64,000 bases of DNA, taken from Chytriomyces cf. hyalinus JEL632. Lineage: Eukaryota; Chytridiomycota; Chytridiomycetes; Chytridiales; Chytriomycetaceae. Positions within the stretch are counted from its first letter, which is position 1; the number at the start of each line of letters is the position of its first letter. A model generated the notes under the pieces. That model was not told the origin of the DNA, ran no database searches, and saw nothing but the letters and a program-made list of their open reading frames with translations. The position numbers and the translations under genes were made by a program. Positions 45,178 to 57,606 of this stretch are shown in pieces. The DNA is taken from NCBI GenBank assembly GCA_025435555.1, contig JAIWWG010000051.1:161501-225500 (forward strand), in the 5' to 3' direction.

Positions 45178-45500
45178 TTCTGGCAGTTGTAAGTATTTGC
45201 TTGGGGAAAAACAAAAAGAAAAAGAAAACAAGCTCGTGTGCTTTCACCCAAAACAGCTGGCATGAACTGTCGTTGCATTTACTCACAAGTAACTCAATAG
45301 ATGGCTAGTAGCCACCACGAGTAGTCCCCACTCATACACAGCTGCCACTGTGCACACTCACCTGTCTCTACGAACACTTCCCATGTCTCTTCCAGTATCC
45401 TCCACTTAATATACACAGCCCCTCAATGCGCCGCCAAGGGCTGATCAACCACAAAACATGGGGCGGTACAAACCCTAAACCAAGGCAAAAAAGAAATAAA
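45178..45500. promoter_or_regulatory. Divergent promoter, NLE1 / C1-THF synthase
   Basis: About 320 bp separate two divergent housekeeping genes. Pyrimidine-rich stretches and CCACT-type repeats occur, but no specific element is called. Confidence 0.4.
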
Positions 45501-45521
45501 ATGAAGCGCGAATGCGACTAA
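45501..45521 (+). promoter_or_regulatory. Six-codon upstream ORF overlapping the mitochondrial start
   Basis: ATG at 45501 followed by five codons and TAA at 45519-45521. It overlaps the longer-form start codon (45512) in another frame. It could divert ribosomes to the downstream cytosolic start at 45611. Confidence 0.5.
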
Positions 45522-48500
45522 ATCCACTCCGATTTAAACTCTTGCCTGCACCCTCGTTCCCTCGCTTCTTCCCCCGCTTCGTCACCCAGCCTCGTCGATA
45601 CTCTGCTGCCATGACAAATCCCATCATTCTTGACGGAAAGTCCATTGCAGAGTGAGTTGCTTAGCGTGATCGAATAGTGGACCGTTGCCAACCAGTCTCG
45701 TGCGCCAGATCCATTCGGGAAAAGCTGCACAAGGAGATTGCTGAACTCTCTGCAGCAACAAACGGTCACTTCCAGCCCCATCTTACAATCATCCAGGTTT
45801 CAATTCCACACGCCACATGCGAATCCCCAATGCAAACTATTCAACGATACAACTATCCAACTATCGAAACCAGGTCGGTGCCAGAGAGGACTCGAGCGTT
45901 TATGTCCGCATGAAGCAACAAGCAGCCCAGAAGGTTCGTATTCATGGCCACCTTGCAACTGCGTTTGCGATGCTTATCGGCTCCCTCTTCCACTTTGTCC
46001 AGGCAGGCATCAAATTCTCTTTGCACAAGCTACCCGAAGACGTGTCTCAAACTGAGGTTTGCTCTCTTCACTTTTTTACGTGACCATTTCTCATATTTGA
46101 GTGCAGTTGCTCGCTCTTGTCGCATCGCTGAACGCGGATCCATCCCTGCACGGAATCCTTGTCCAACTTCCTCTGCCAAAAGGATTCGATGAGCGACTCG
46201 TCACGGAATCGATCGATCCCAAAAAAGATGTCGATGGGTACGAAAAAAAGGAACGCCTTCAAAAGAAATCATGCTCACTCCCATTTCTACGCGCATGCAA
46301 ACTATACAGCTTCCACTCCATGAACATGGGTGAACTCGTAAAGCGTGACTCCGAGCCCATGTTTATCCCATGCACACCAAAGGGAGTCATGGTCCTTCTC
46401 GAACACGCCAAGGTCGATCTCTCAGGGAAAACTGCAGTCGTTTTGGGCCGCTCGAACATTGTGGGATCTCCCGTTGCAACGCTGCTCACTGCGAAGGATG
46501 CGACCGTTACCATTTGCCACTCTCGAACCAAAAACATTGAAGAGATAGTCAGAACTGCGGATGTGCTTGTTGCAGCTGTCGGAAGACCCGAAATGGTCAA
46601 GGGTTCTTGGCTGAAGCCGGGATGTGTTGTGATTGACGTGGGAACGAATGCTATTCCTGGTAATGCGTTCCTTTTGTTTGGAATATGCACAAAAATTGAA
46701 TTCCGACTCGTTTCTACAGATGCCACTAAAAAGGCTGGCGTTCGTTGGGTAGGCGATGTTGCTTACAATGAAGCCTTGCCCATCGTTTCTGCCATCACGC
46801 CTGTCCCAGGCGGTGTCGGACCAATGACTGTCGCAATGCTCCTGGACAACACTGTTCTTTCTGCCAAGCGATTCTTGAAAGGATTTAAGGCACCTTTGGA
46901 GCCTTTGCGATTGAAACTCCTGGAACCCGTTCCTAGCGACATCGAAATCGCAATGGCGCAAAGGCCCAAACCAATCAAGCGAATCGCCGAAGAGCTCGGA
47001 TTATTTCCTAATGAGTTTGAAGAGTATGGTCCTTCGAAAGCCAAGATTTCTCTGTCGATTTTGGACCGTTTGAAGCACAAGAAGGATGGAAAGTACATTG
47101 TAGTGACTGGGTAAGCAACCGGGTGTTCATATTCTCCCGTGTCTCTCGTGTCGAAACTCAAATTTTGTGCGTCTTAGAATCACTCCAACCCCACTTGGTG
47201 AGGGAAAGTCCACAACCACCATCGGTCTTGTCCAAGCACTCGGTGCACACCTGCGTAAAACTGCTTTCGCTTGCGTTCGTCAGCCTTCGCAAGGCCCCAC
47301 ATTTGGAATCAAAGGAGGCGCAGCAGGTGGTGGTTATTCGCAAGTGATCCCCATGGACGAATTCAACCTTCACCTCACCGGCGATATTCATGCCATCACT
47401 GCCGCCAACAACTTGCTCGCTGCTGCGATCGACGCGCGTATTTTCCATGAAGCGACTCAATCCGACACGGCCCTGTTTGACCGTCTATGCCCCAAAAAGA
47501 AGGGTGTGCGTTCGTTCAGCGAGGTCATGAAGGGTCGATTGGCGAGGTTGGGAATTTCTGAAGAAAAGTGGAGTAACCCGGAGCTTTTGAGTGCCGAGGA
47601 GCGATCTGCGTTTGTGCGGTTGGACATTAACTTGGAGACGATCACCTGGCAACGTGTTTTGGACACGAATGACCGCTTTTTGAGAAAAATCATGGTGGGT
47701 CTTGGACCTCAGGAGCAAGGAAAGACTCGGGAGACTGGGTTTGATATTGCTGTTGCGAGTGAGTGCATGGCTGTGTTGGCCTTGACGGCAGACATGAAGG
47801 ACATGAGGGAGAGGTGCGTTTTGTTGTTAACTTTTCTTCAAAGTCACTGCTGCTCATTCTCACTCTGGGATTTGACAGACTTGGAAAAATGGTCGTTGCA
47901 AGCAGCAAGAGTGGCCGTCCAGTCACTGCAGATGACATTGGCGTCGGCGGTGCACTGACTGTTTTGATGAAAGATGCCATCAAACCAAACTTGATGCAAA
48001 CCATTGAGGGAACCCCTGTTCTTGTGCACGCGGGACCCTTTGCAAACATTGCGCACGGAAACAGCTCCATTCTCGCCGATCGTATCGCATTAAAACTCGC
48101 CGGAACCGACCCAGCTCTGACGGGCGCCGATACCGAAGAAGTTGGATACGTAATCACTGAAGCTGGATTCGGCGCGGACATTGGAATGGAAAAGTTTTTT
48201 GACATCAAGTGCCGTTACTCGGGTTTGGTTCCAGACGCTGTCGTTCTTGTTGCGACTGTTCGTTCGTTGAAAATGCACGGCGGTGGCCCTGAAGTTATTG
48301 CTGGAAAGCCATTGTCGGAAGTGTACCAGACTGAAAACTTGGCGTTGTTGGAGGTTGGATGCGCTAATATGATGAAGCATGTGGCGAATGCGCGCAAGTT
48401 TGGCATTTCTGTCATTGTTGGAATCAACAAGTTCAGTTCTGACACAGACGCGGAATTGCAGCTTGTGCGTCAAAAGGCGTTGGATGCTGGCGCTGCGGAC

Positions 48501-48977
48501 GCCGTCATTTGTAACCACTGGGCTAAAGGTGGCGCCGGTGCCATTGACCTTGCAAACGCCGTGATTCAAGTCACTAACGCGCCCAAGCCAGTCGACGGCG
48601 GATTCCGCTTCCTGTACGACTTGGACCTTCCAATCGAACAAAAAATTGAAATCATTGCCAAAGAAATGTACGGCGCCGATGGAATCGAGTTGAGCGAGCT
48701 TGCAAAGACCAAGATTGAAGTCTACACGCGTCAAGGCTTTTCCAAGCTTCCCATTTGCATGGCCAAGACCCATCTGTCGTTTTCGCATAACCCCAAGTTG
48801 AAGGGTGTTCCCACTGGGTTTGTTGTTCCTGTGCGGGATATTCGTGCATCTGTAGGGGCTGGGTTTTTGTACCCGCTTCTGGGCGAGATGAGCACAATGC
48901 CTGGGTTGAGCACGAGACCTGCGTTCTTTGACATGGATGTTGATATTGAATCAGGCCAGATTCAAGGGCTTTTCTAA
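45512..48977 (+). CDS. C1-tetrahydrofolate synthase (trifunctional)
   Basis: Nine exons: 45512-45651, 45709-45796, 45874-45933, 46003-46056, 46107-46237, 46310-46659, 46720-47110, 47178-47813, 47879-48977. They give 982 aa, or 949 aa from the internal ATG at 45611. The N-terminal third is methylene-THF dehydrogenase/cyclohydrolase ([36 protein letters not shown]). The rest is formate-THF ligase ([23 protein letters not shown]). Together they interconvert one-carbon folates for purine, thymidylate and Met synthesis (yeast ADE3/MIS1, animal MTHFD1). The extra 33 residues of the long form are Arg-rich, without acidic residues ([12 protein letters not shown] ... QPRRYSAA), a typical mitochondrial presequence. 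This suggests dual localisation from one gene. Confidence 0.95.
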
Positions 48978-49135
48978 GAAAGTGACTTTTTTTCCCATGC
49001 GAAGGAAACCCCAGCATATGAACATGAATAAAAACGCCATGTTTTGATATTGTTTTATGTATGTTGCACATTTTTGTCATCGCGCGTTTCCGAAGTTTGA
49101 GAAGCCATCCTTCCGTGACGAGCGCGGCGTAATCT

Positions 49136-49849
<714 letters not shown>

Positions 49850-49949
49850 TTTTGATTTTATTTATTTTCTCGTCAGTGACCTGCCCTTGCCACAAACTTC
49901 GGCGATCGAGATACAATGTCGCCTTCGAATGCGGGTACATATAAAAGAC

Positions 49950-51253
49950 TCAGTGCTGATGCTCATCCTTCTTCAACTCGGCCAAATTCTTTGTAACCTC
50001 TACAGGACTTCCAAACAGCGCCAACTTATTAATCACAGTCGTCTCTTCGCCGCCTAGATTCTGCCCTACAAACAGCGTAATACTGTTGACGCTCTGGTAC
50101 TTTACAAAACGCAGCGGAACTGTGGCTGAGACGAGATCGCCCTCTGCGGTATAGACGGCTGAGAGGTCGATCACTTCGATAGGTTCGATCGAGTCTCCTT
50201 CTTCGAAGGACAGCGTTGTGGCGCGGTTGATGTAGGTTTTGATTGATTTGGGAGCCTTGTCTGTAAGTTTGTTTTGTTTTGTTATTCGTGGCTTCAGCAA
50301 CTGTATCAGCGGTGCCGAAATAATAGAGTGAACGAAACCTTTTGGCCCCGAGATCACCAACGAATGCAGTTTGACAACTTGATTGAACGGAACCACGAGA
50401 ATGATTTGCTCGTCCACGTCAGACTCCAGAAACTGCTTCGCGTCTGTTCCAAAGATGCTTCCGACTGTATGGTCGTCTGATTGGTTCAGGCATTCGATTT
50501 GACGCGCGTCAATAAACTGTGTAAGGTTGCCCTGGGGAAAAAAGATTTGTTTTTTGGTCCCAGAGCACACAGATTTTGTAAAAATCTCTTTATACGAACA
50601 TGTGGACCGACAGAAGGACCCGCAGAGCTCTCATTTTTCGGGCCTTGATGTTGTTCGACAAGTGTCTGGAATACAAAAAAAAAAAAGTTGTGGACGCGTT
50701 CATGAAGTTTTTTTAGTTGAGAAAAAAAAAGAATCTGGGGTACAAGTTCATGTACCTGCAATTGACGGGGATCAGCTCCCTTCATACTCGCCACGAGTTC
50801 ACCGCCTTTGTAAAAATGGAATGTTGGAACAGACTGAATCGAGTTTTTCGCAGCAGTTTCCTGGTTTTTTCATGGTGGGGAAAGATACGTATTGCGTCCC
50901 ATCAGCAATTCCATCCGCATTAACGAACGACAGTATATGAAACCTTCAACTGATCGATATCGACTGTGACGAAAGTAACGTGTTTGTATTTTGAAGCGAG
51001 TTCAGCGTAGAGCGGCTTGATAGCTTTGCACTGAAAGAATACACTTAGATGGGATGCGAATATAATTCGGGATGCAGAGAGCCACTCACGGGTCCGCACC
51101 AAGTGGCTGTAAAGTCAGCGACAACCTGCACAAAAGAACACCGGTTAGTTCACACGCATTCACGGCATGCAACGCAAATACAAAAAAGCTACAAACAAGT
51201 TGCGTCGGTGCAGCCGTTGAGATGGTCTCGTTGAACTGGGCGTCCGTCGCCAT
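49950..51253 (-). CDS. Thioredoxin-like protein with PITH domain (TXNL1-type)
   Basis: The N-terminal thioredoxin domain (VVADFTATWCGPCKAIKP, VDIDQL, SVPTFHFYKGG) keeps both redox cysteines. An intron (51031-51089) falls inside the WCGP-CK active site. The C-terminal PITH domain (GNLTQFIDARQIECLN ... VKLHSLVISGPK ... APKSIKTYIN ... LFG) binds the 26S proteasome in TXNL1. Exons include 51253-51197, 51125-51090 and 51030-50944, then one starting GETAAK near 50870, one ending at GPH near 50610, and the PITH exons, with an intron between GPK and DKAPK. The inner ATG at 51253 (MATDAQ) is preferred; 51271 is in frame upstream. The protein is probably cytosolic. Confidence 0.9.
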
Positions 51254-51319
51254 GCTCTTTACAAACGCCATTTCCGAATATTTTTTTTTATTTGTTTTAC
51301 TTTTACTTTTTATCTTCCT

Positions 51320-51361
51320 CTCTCTTTATCCCTCTCTCTTTATCCCTCTCTCTTTATCCCT
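51320..51361 (+). repeat. 14-bp minisatellite, three units
   Basis: Three perfect copies of CTCTCTTTATCCCT in the gap between the TXNL1-type gene and the methyltransferase. Too short to assign a role. Confidence 0.9.
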
Positions 51362-51365
51362 CTTC

Positions 51366-52168
51366 TCACAATCTCTCCCAAACGGAAATCTTTTGCGCGC
51401 CATAATCGTCTCGGTTAATTCCCACTTTCGGCTTCTCAGACTCTTCTACTTCGCGAATGTAGATTTGCTTAAAATTGGGCGACAGCAATTCTTGGTACAC
51501 TTCAACAGACAGCGCGTACGGTGGCCCCTTTTCGTCTGCATCACGCAGTGGGAACATGAGGCATATTAAATGGCCTCCCTTGTTGACAAGGTCGCTCATT
51601 CGTTTGGCCCACGCAGATCGCAGCGCCGGCACCAATGCGCACAGGAACCTGGGGGGGTTGGATACACGCCATTGAGTTCACGCATTCATTAATAGAAGCA
51701 GAGAGAGAGAGCAAAGTCTCACGTATGATCAAAGATGATGTCAAACGGAGCAGATGGACTGAATTCGAAAAAGTCGGCAAGTTGAACTCGCACAGTCTCC
51801 TGAGAAAGACCCCGCACTTGATGTAATTCCTTGTCTGCCTCAGCGACTCCCTGTGTTTTGCGTCAACTATAAGCCAAAAAAAAACAAACGCGCGCGACAA
51901 CGGTAAAGAGACATACAGTTGGACTAATGTCAAGCCCAACTGCCGAGACACCCTTCTTTGCAGCGAATGCGGCTAGATCGTATCCTCGTCCGCATCCAGG
52001 AATGAGCACAGACCATTGCGACTTTGAAGTTGGGAAGAGAACTGATTCATGCGACTGAAGGACGGACAGAAGCGCTGGAGTGGCATCGCCCAGGTCCCAT
52101 CCAGTGCGGCCTTCCTGCCACGCAGACTCCCACCGTTCCAGGTTCACGTGTGCTTTGATGTCTGTCAT
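51366..52168 (-). CDS. TPMT-family S-adenosylmethionine methyltransferase
   Basis: Three exons: from ATG 52168 to donor GTATGT after DISPT; a middle exon (GVAEADKEL ... FDIIFDHT); and the last exon from FLCALVP to stop 51366. The fold is a class I SAM-dependent methyltransferase: motif I VLIPGCGRGYDL, then GLDIS, with WQEGRTGWDLG at the N-terminus and WAKRMSDLVNKGGHLICLMFP downstream. These are hallmarks of thiopurine/thiol methyltransferases, including plant and fungal thiol and halide methyltransferases that methylate sulfide or halide ions. About 230 aa, the usual length. Substrate inferred from family only. Confidence 0.9.
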
Positions 52169-52257
52169 GATTTTGTGTGGAGATTTGCCTTGTTGCGGTT
52201 GGAATTTATTTTTCTCGTTTTGATCAATTCGAAATCCAACAACATTAACCGCTTTTT

Positions 52258-53690
52258 TTAGATTTCTTCAAACACTTCGTCGTCGTCGCTGTCCTCTTCA
52301 TTCGGCCGCTGCTTCTTTGTGGTGCTGTCGCCAAAGTCTTCCTCGCGTTTTCCAAAAATATTAAAGTTGGAACTGCCAAGAATACTCTGAGGCGGTAATG
52401 CTGTGGATGACAACATGGACGATGAAACTGCAACAGGTGCTGGCTGTGCACTCTTGACTTGCTCTTGCAATCGTTGATAGTATTCTTGCATCACTGAATG
52501 AATAACAAAAATAGAAAAAGACATCAGCAACGATAAAAAATGAAAAAGCAGAATTTAAACTTACGCGCATCCTTGTCATCCACTTTACTTTCATATTCAT
52601 CAAACCCATTTTCAAATTGGTCTCCCCGTGACACATCGTTCCCGTCATCCCCATCGAGTTCAACTTTGACTTGATTCGGGAGTGCGTATGCTTGAGCGGC
52701 GGCTCCTAGTTTTTTCAAGTTGGGGAATATTTCATTTTCATGGATCTCGATGTAATTCATGGACAAGTCTTACCCGCAGCGGAGGTTGTCGCAATTTCAG
52801 CATCTGAGGGTGGCACAAATTCTGGAATATCGCGTCCTTCCGTTTGTCGCAAAAGATTGAGAATCGGTGTTCGTTCCGTGTTGAATCTGCGCGTATTGCG
52901 CCATTCGTGTTATTTTTAATATTTCAATGTCTCGCATGCGAAAAAAAAAGGATTTACCTTCGTGACAAGTCGTTTTCAAAGTCGGTTCCTTTTTCCTGCT
53001 CGAGAACAACTTGGCAATGCTCACATACAAACATGCCATCTTCTGGACGAATCATTCGAAGCACTTGGAACGGGTCGTATTTGCTGGTGCATTTCGGACA
53101 AAAGTACGAGAGATTCTTGTTGTGCTGGAGAGAGGATCGAAAAATAAATGAATACAAAAAAAAAAAAAAAAAAAGAAAATAACAAAGAAAAAGATAGATG
53201 AATAGAATACCTCGTCAATCTCCTTCTTGATCAGGTCCTGAATCATGACCATTTTGTACTTGATGACATTGAGAAACGATTTGTAGTCAATGTAGTAATA
53301 CGTCTTGGTCGTCTTTTTGGCGTACTTTCCGTGGTTTAGAACAATCATTGTCGAGTTTGCTTTGATGATGCGGTCCAGTTCGAGCTTTTTGCACATTTTG
53401 CGCGTGTCCAGGGGTGAGATGCGCAGAGCTGCAGCCATGTCTTCTTCTTTTACGGCCCTGGTTATGTTTTTGTTGAAAGTTTGATGGATGGGTTGGATGA
53501 GTTCGAGAGGGTTTTTGGATGGGATGAGTTGAATCATTCTGTGAGAGCATGCATGCAGAGATGTGTGTGTTTACCCGCGCAGAGCGAGAATGTCCAATAT
53601 GATGATAAAGTGCTGCTGGTAATAGTTGCGTGCTACAGTCATGATGAGCTCTGTGAGGACGGTTTTGACGGGTCGTTCTTCGACAGACAT
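52258..53690 (-). CDS. TFA1: Transcription initiation factor TFIIE alpha subunit
   Basis: TFIIE recruits and stimulates TFIIH at RNA polymerase II promoters. The N-terminal winged helix is split by an intron (ILALRG-MIQLIPSK...). The C4 zinc ribbon YFCPKC ... FVCEHC follows, interrupted upstream by an intron containing a poly-T run. An acidic C-terminus (EEDSDDDEVFEEI) ends at TAA 52258-52260. The ATG at 53690 (MSVEERPV) is chosen because the first helix VLTELIMTVARNYYQ matches the family start. Six exons in outline, with donors at RR-F, SAAG-KKLG and KDAR-VMQE junctions. It ends a run of four closely spaced minus-strand genes. Confidence 0.9.
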
Positions 53691-54532
53691 GTGTGTGTGT
53701 GTGTGTGTGTTTTTTTTACTTTAAATATTTATTTTTATTTACTGTGATTATTTACCATTAAATCTGGACCGAAGCATTGGGCTGTCAAAATAAAGTGACG
53801 CTCACAATAACAATACAGCATGAAGGGCATCGACGGCAGTGGCCGCAGTGACCATATGTTCTTTACATTCCTTTCGTTAAAATCAAGTGCAAACGCGCGC
53901 GTGTTCAAATCATGGCAACAGTGTTTTATACTCGCAAGAGCAGTTTGTCTTTCATCGGGGGGTTCATATGACGAGGGCGTTTGTTTTTGGCACGCGTTGA
54001 CAAAGACGGAAAGACGGATTTAGGCTCGCCGGATTTAGCGCTTGTGGGATATGTGATATGGGTGGAATTGAAATCTTTTTTAATTTTTTTTTTAAAATGG
54101 GCATTTTTGCGATGGATTACTTGATACACACTTGATACGGGCTTTTACGTGAAATTCTTGATGAAATGGGGGGGGCAATGAATACAGATGCTGTACGTAT
54201 GCTCATGTTGCTCTGAACTAAATCTGAGAGAGAGAGGGTATGCGATGCGATGCGACTAAACAGTTCATGTTCATGCCCATCTTCTGACAATACAATCTGA
54301 TCTGATCTGTCCCCCATTGGTTGAAGCAAGTGGAGATGCCGAATAAAAAGTGTTTCACAAAATATTTATAAATATATCCCAAAATGACTTTTGTCTAAAA
54401 TTATTAATCTGTTTTGTGGCTTGAACAAACTTAAACACTCACTCGCATTCCATATATACACATACACACATACATCCATCACACACACATACACACACAC
54501 ACATACACACACATACACATACACTCGCATAC
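53691..54532. other. Intergenic region with microsatellites
   Basis: About 840 bp. A (GT)n run at about 53691-53710 abuts the TFIIE-alpha start codon. A CA-rich, TACA-interspersed microsatellite at about 54457-54532 abuts the start of the next gene. Short ORFs in between look random. Confidence 0.6.
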
Positions 54533-55477
54533 ATGAAGAACACCACCGTCACGGCAATCTTCATTGCAGCCATGGCATTCGAGCTGAGTCTCAAGGGTCT
54601 CATCATGTCCATCCGCAAGGTCATGACCGGCCATCTCATGGCACCAAAGATTATGGTCGCCGTCAACTTTCTCGGTCTGATGTATGCCCCGCTGTTTGTA
54701 CTGAGCAACTTTGGTGCTGCCAACTGCCAGCACAATGCCCTTCTGTTCAAATTCAACATGCATGCATTCTTTCTTTGCTTCGGTATGTGCTTGCGCCTGT
54801 TTCCATGTTGTGCAGTGCCCTTAACTCTTTACGAAAAACAAACAGACTTGTTTCTTCTCTACAAGACGTGGGTCGTTGCCCAAAAGCGAAAGTCCGTGGC
54901 CATTCTCGGAGTACTCCTTCTCATCCATCGAACAGCTTGGGCGTGTGTAGACTGCCTCAGATCATACGCATTCACAGATGACACCACTGGAATGTGTCTG
55001 TATTCGCAAGACCAGCTCGGCGCAGTTGGGTTTCTGTTGGGCGACTTGTTTGTCGATATTTTCTGCACAGCGACAACAATCTACAGCGCCAACAAAGACG
55101 TCGACCAAACTTCAACAAAGATGCAGAGACTGTATGCAGTGCTGATTGCAGATAACGGTGACTAGTTTCTCTACTGATGGGTCCAATTCTAAAATCAAGT
55201 TTTGTACAGTAATTCGCACAGTGCTCACTCTGACATCCAACATTGTACTGCTGTGGTTTGGTCTGTACGGGTCGCTGAAAACAGACGCATCTGCGAATTC
55301 AAACGCAACGCTGCTGATCATGCCGTGTCTCACATACTGTGAGTTGTTCTGATTTTTAGCAACTCCGCACTTTGACCCCACTAAAACTCTTTGACAGACA
55401 CGTACGCTTTAGCACTGAATCTCGAGTATTTCTGGATGGCTGTTCGATCGAATCTGATGCGTTCAAAATACGTTTAA
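54533..55477 (+). CDS. Seven-span membrane protein, copy 1
   Basis: Four exons, 54533-54782, 54846-55157, 55210-55338 and 55398-55477, sum to 771 nt, 256 aa. Seven hydrophobic segments are visible, with a short N-terminus and a short cytosolic C-terminus. Conserved points with copy 2 include FFLLYKTW/LFLLYKTW, VDIFCT.AT, KMQR.Y.VLIADN and the final EYFW/EFFW. No named receptor or transporter family is recognised. The topology resembles a GPCR or a small solute carrier, but there is no DRY, retinal-Lys or similar motif to decide. The ATG directly follows a CA-rich microsatellite. Introns fall at the same places and phases as in copy 2. Confidence 0.82.
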
Positions 55478-55692
55478 CGTTTTGTACATAGCAAATAAAT
55501 ATTACTAATCAGAAAGAGCCATAATGAATCGGGCACTTTACTCATGGGTTCATGAATTTTACCGAAATCACAATTTTTCATTCGACAAGAATGACAGCAT
55601 AAAAGGAGTCGTCTCCATTCTTGCATCACGCCCGCATCATCTCGCCAAATATATACAGACATCCTTCTTCCTCAAATGGCAACCTCCATCCG

Positions 55693-55815
55693 ATAACGTT
55701 CTGAGAAGCGTATCAATCATGGCGGTGAATGGGTTCACGTTGAATTATGCAGTGTGTTCCAGTTTGCAGGTGATTCCGGGGACTCCGAGTGTCATGATTT
55801 TGATTCCGTCCGTGT
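55693..55815 (+). pseudogene. Decayed fragment of the seven-span family
   Basis: About 40 codons (VLRSVSIMAVNGFTLNYA ... IPGTPSVMILIPSV) match exon 3 of the 56385 gene (VLRTLSVMAVNAFTLNYA ... IVPGNPTIMVVIPA). No other exon of the family is recognisable on either side. This is a remnant of a third tandem copy. The surrounding ORF (55524-55874) is otherwise unrelated. Confidence 0.75.
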
Positions 55816-56384
55816 GCGCTGAATGTCGAGTTTTTCTGGTCGAGTGTTTGGAATGGGATTTTGAGGGGGGATGATGAGGGGCGGGAGATTCGGATCACGT
55901 CGGCGCGGCTTGTTGATGAGAAGGATGGATCTAGATGCTGAAAGTGCCTGAAACGCGTGTTTAAATAAAATGTAGAAAGCGCCGAATCACTCACAGCTGA
56001 GGTCCTTGTACAACAGGTGCACTTATTTGTGACAAACGATGTGTAGACACATGCACAGACGGTGGGAGGGAGTTGTTGGTTGTCGGCTTCATGTTCGTAC
56101 GTTCAGACGGCACCGGCAAAGCATGTTCAGCTGGTGTCTAAGATCAGAGTTTAACACAAGCATAAACAGAAACGAATAAATTCTGGATAACAAACCAATA
56201 TAACAAATCCAGGGCTGGCGGATTAAAAGATTTCCCACGTGAGCAATTTCAAGATTGGAAATCTCATTTCCAAAAGACATCTCCAACAACCCAGTCACAA
56301 AAACAACCAGCTGACCCCCATCCATCTGACCCCATTCTTCTACCCATCAAACAACCTACCAAGCAAACAACAACAACAGCAACC

Positions 56385-57469
56385 ATGTCCATGTCTCTCG
56401 AAGCCCCCATTGTCACCGCCATCTTTCTCTGCGCCATGGCCTTTGAGAACGCATCCAAGGGTCTCATTCTGTCCATCCAAAAGTTTGGCCAGAGCAAGAC
56501 CCCTGTCCCAGCCATCATGATTGTCGCCAACATCCTGTCGCTGGCATTCGGTCCCATGTATATCTGGTCCATCCTTGCAAAGACGGACTGTCAGGACTCT
56601 TCGCTGGCTTTTAAAGTTGTGATGCACTTGTTCTTTACGTCGTTTTGTAAGTGTGTTGTGTCTACTGTTTCTTGAAGGGGCTGTTTTAAGACTCACACGG
56701 TTCAAATTCGCAGCCTTCTTTCTGCTGTACAAAACCTGGATTGTCTCCCAGAAACGCACGTTGGTAGCAGTTGGTGCTGTGATTCTCATTCTGAACCGAG
56801 CGTCATGGACAGTGCTCGACTGGATGTGGTCCAAGAGTGAGGAAACTAAATTTGGATGCCATTACATTCAGGACAAGACTGCGATTGTGGGAATCTCGAC
56901 TGGAGGCATTGCTGTCGACATTTTCTGTACGGGAGCAACCATCATTAGCGCTTTCAGGGATGTGGATGATGATGCTTCGTCCAAGATGCAGCGTATTTAT
57001 CGGGTACTGATTGCTGACAATGGTGAGATTTGCTTTTTGGTGACGGTGGTTGTGCTGGATACTGAACAGCACTCATGCTTGATCAGTGCTGCGCACACTC
57101 TCAGTCATGGCCGTCAACGCATTCACACTCAATTACGCAATGTACTCGAACCTGTCCATCGTGCCTGGCAATCCGACCATTATGGTTGTTATTCCAGCCA
57201 TCTCCAACTGTGAGTTATATTTTTTATTTTAACTTCCACTTTAACGTTATACTCACCAACGCTCACAACCACACGCAGTTGTGTACACGCAGGCAATCAA
57301 CATTGAGTTCTTCTGGATCAATGTCCGAAACGACATCTTAAAGACGCCCGAGCACGAAAACGAGCACGAACGAGAAAACATTCGAATGACGAGCGTCCAG
57401 ATTCGTTACAACGACGACAACGAGAACGAGAAGCGGCCCAACCCCGTCTTTCCACCAAGAAACCATTGA
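56385..57469 (+). CDS. Seven-span membrane protein, copy 2
   Basis: Four exons, 56385-56646, 56714-57022, 57087-57209 and 57279-57469, sum to 885 nt, 294 aa. Seven hydrophobic segments lie near residues 9-31, 45-65, 75-100, 108-130, 145-170, 190-212 and 225-250. A hydrophilic Asn/Glu/Arg-rich tail of about 45 residues follows, absent from copy 1. Exon boundaries and phases match copy 1, so the two are tandem duplicates. Function unknown. A signalling receptor is an inference from topology and from the neighbouring PTEN-like gene, not from any motif. Confidence 0.85.
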
Positions 57470-57606
57470 TTTTTGATTTAACAAAAATCTTTTTTTTCAT
57501 TGTAGAATAACTTGCGCTTTCCCACCCTTTTTGTTTTTTTGTATTCTGTGTGTGTGTGGAGCTGGGGCGGAAAAACGCGAAAATAAAATTAAAATACATC
57601 TGGAGT

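Noticed and set aside
54457-54532. CA-rich repeat as a possible CRISPR or structured RNA
   Set aside because: No unique spacers and no palindromic repeat; it is a simple-sequence microsatellite.
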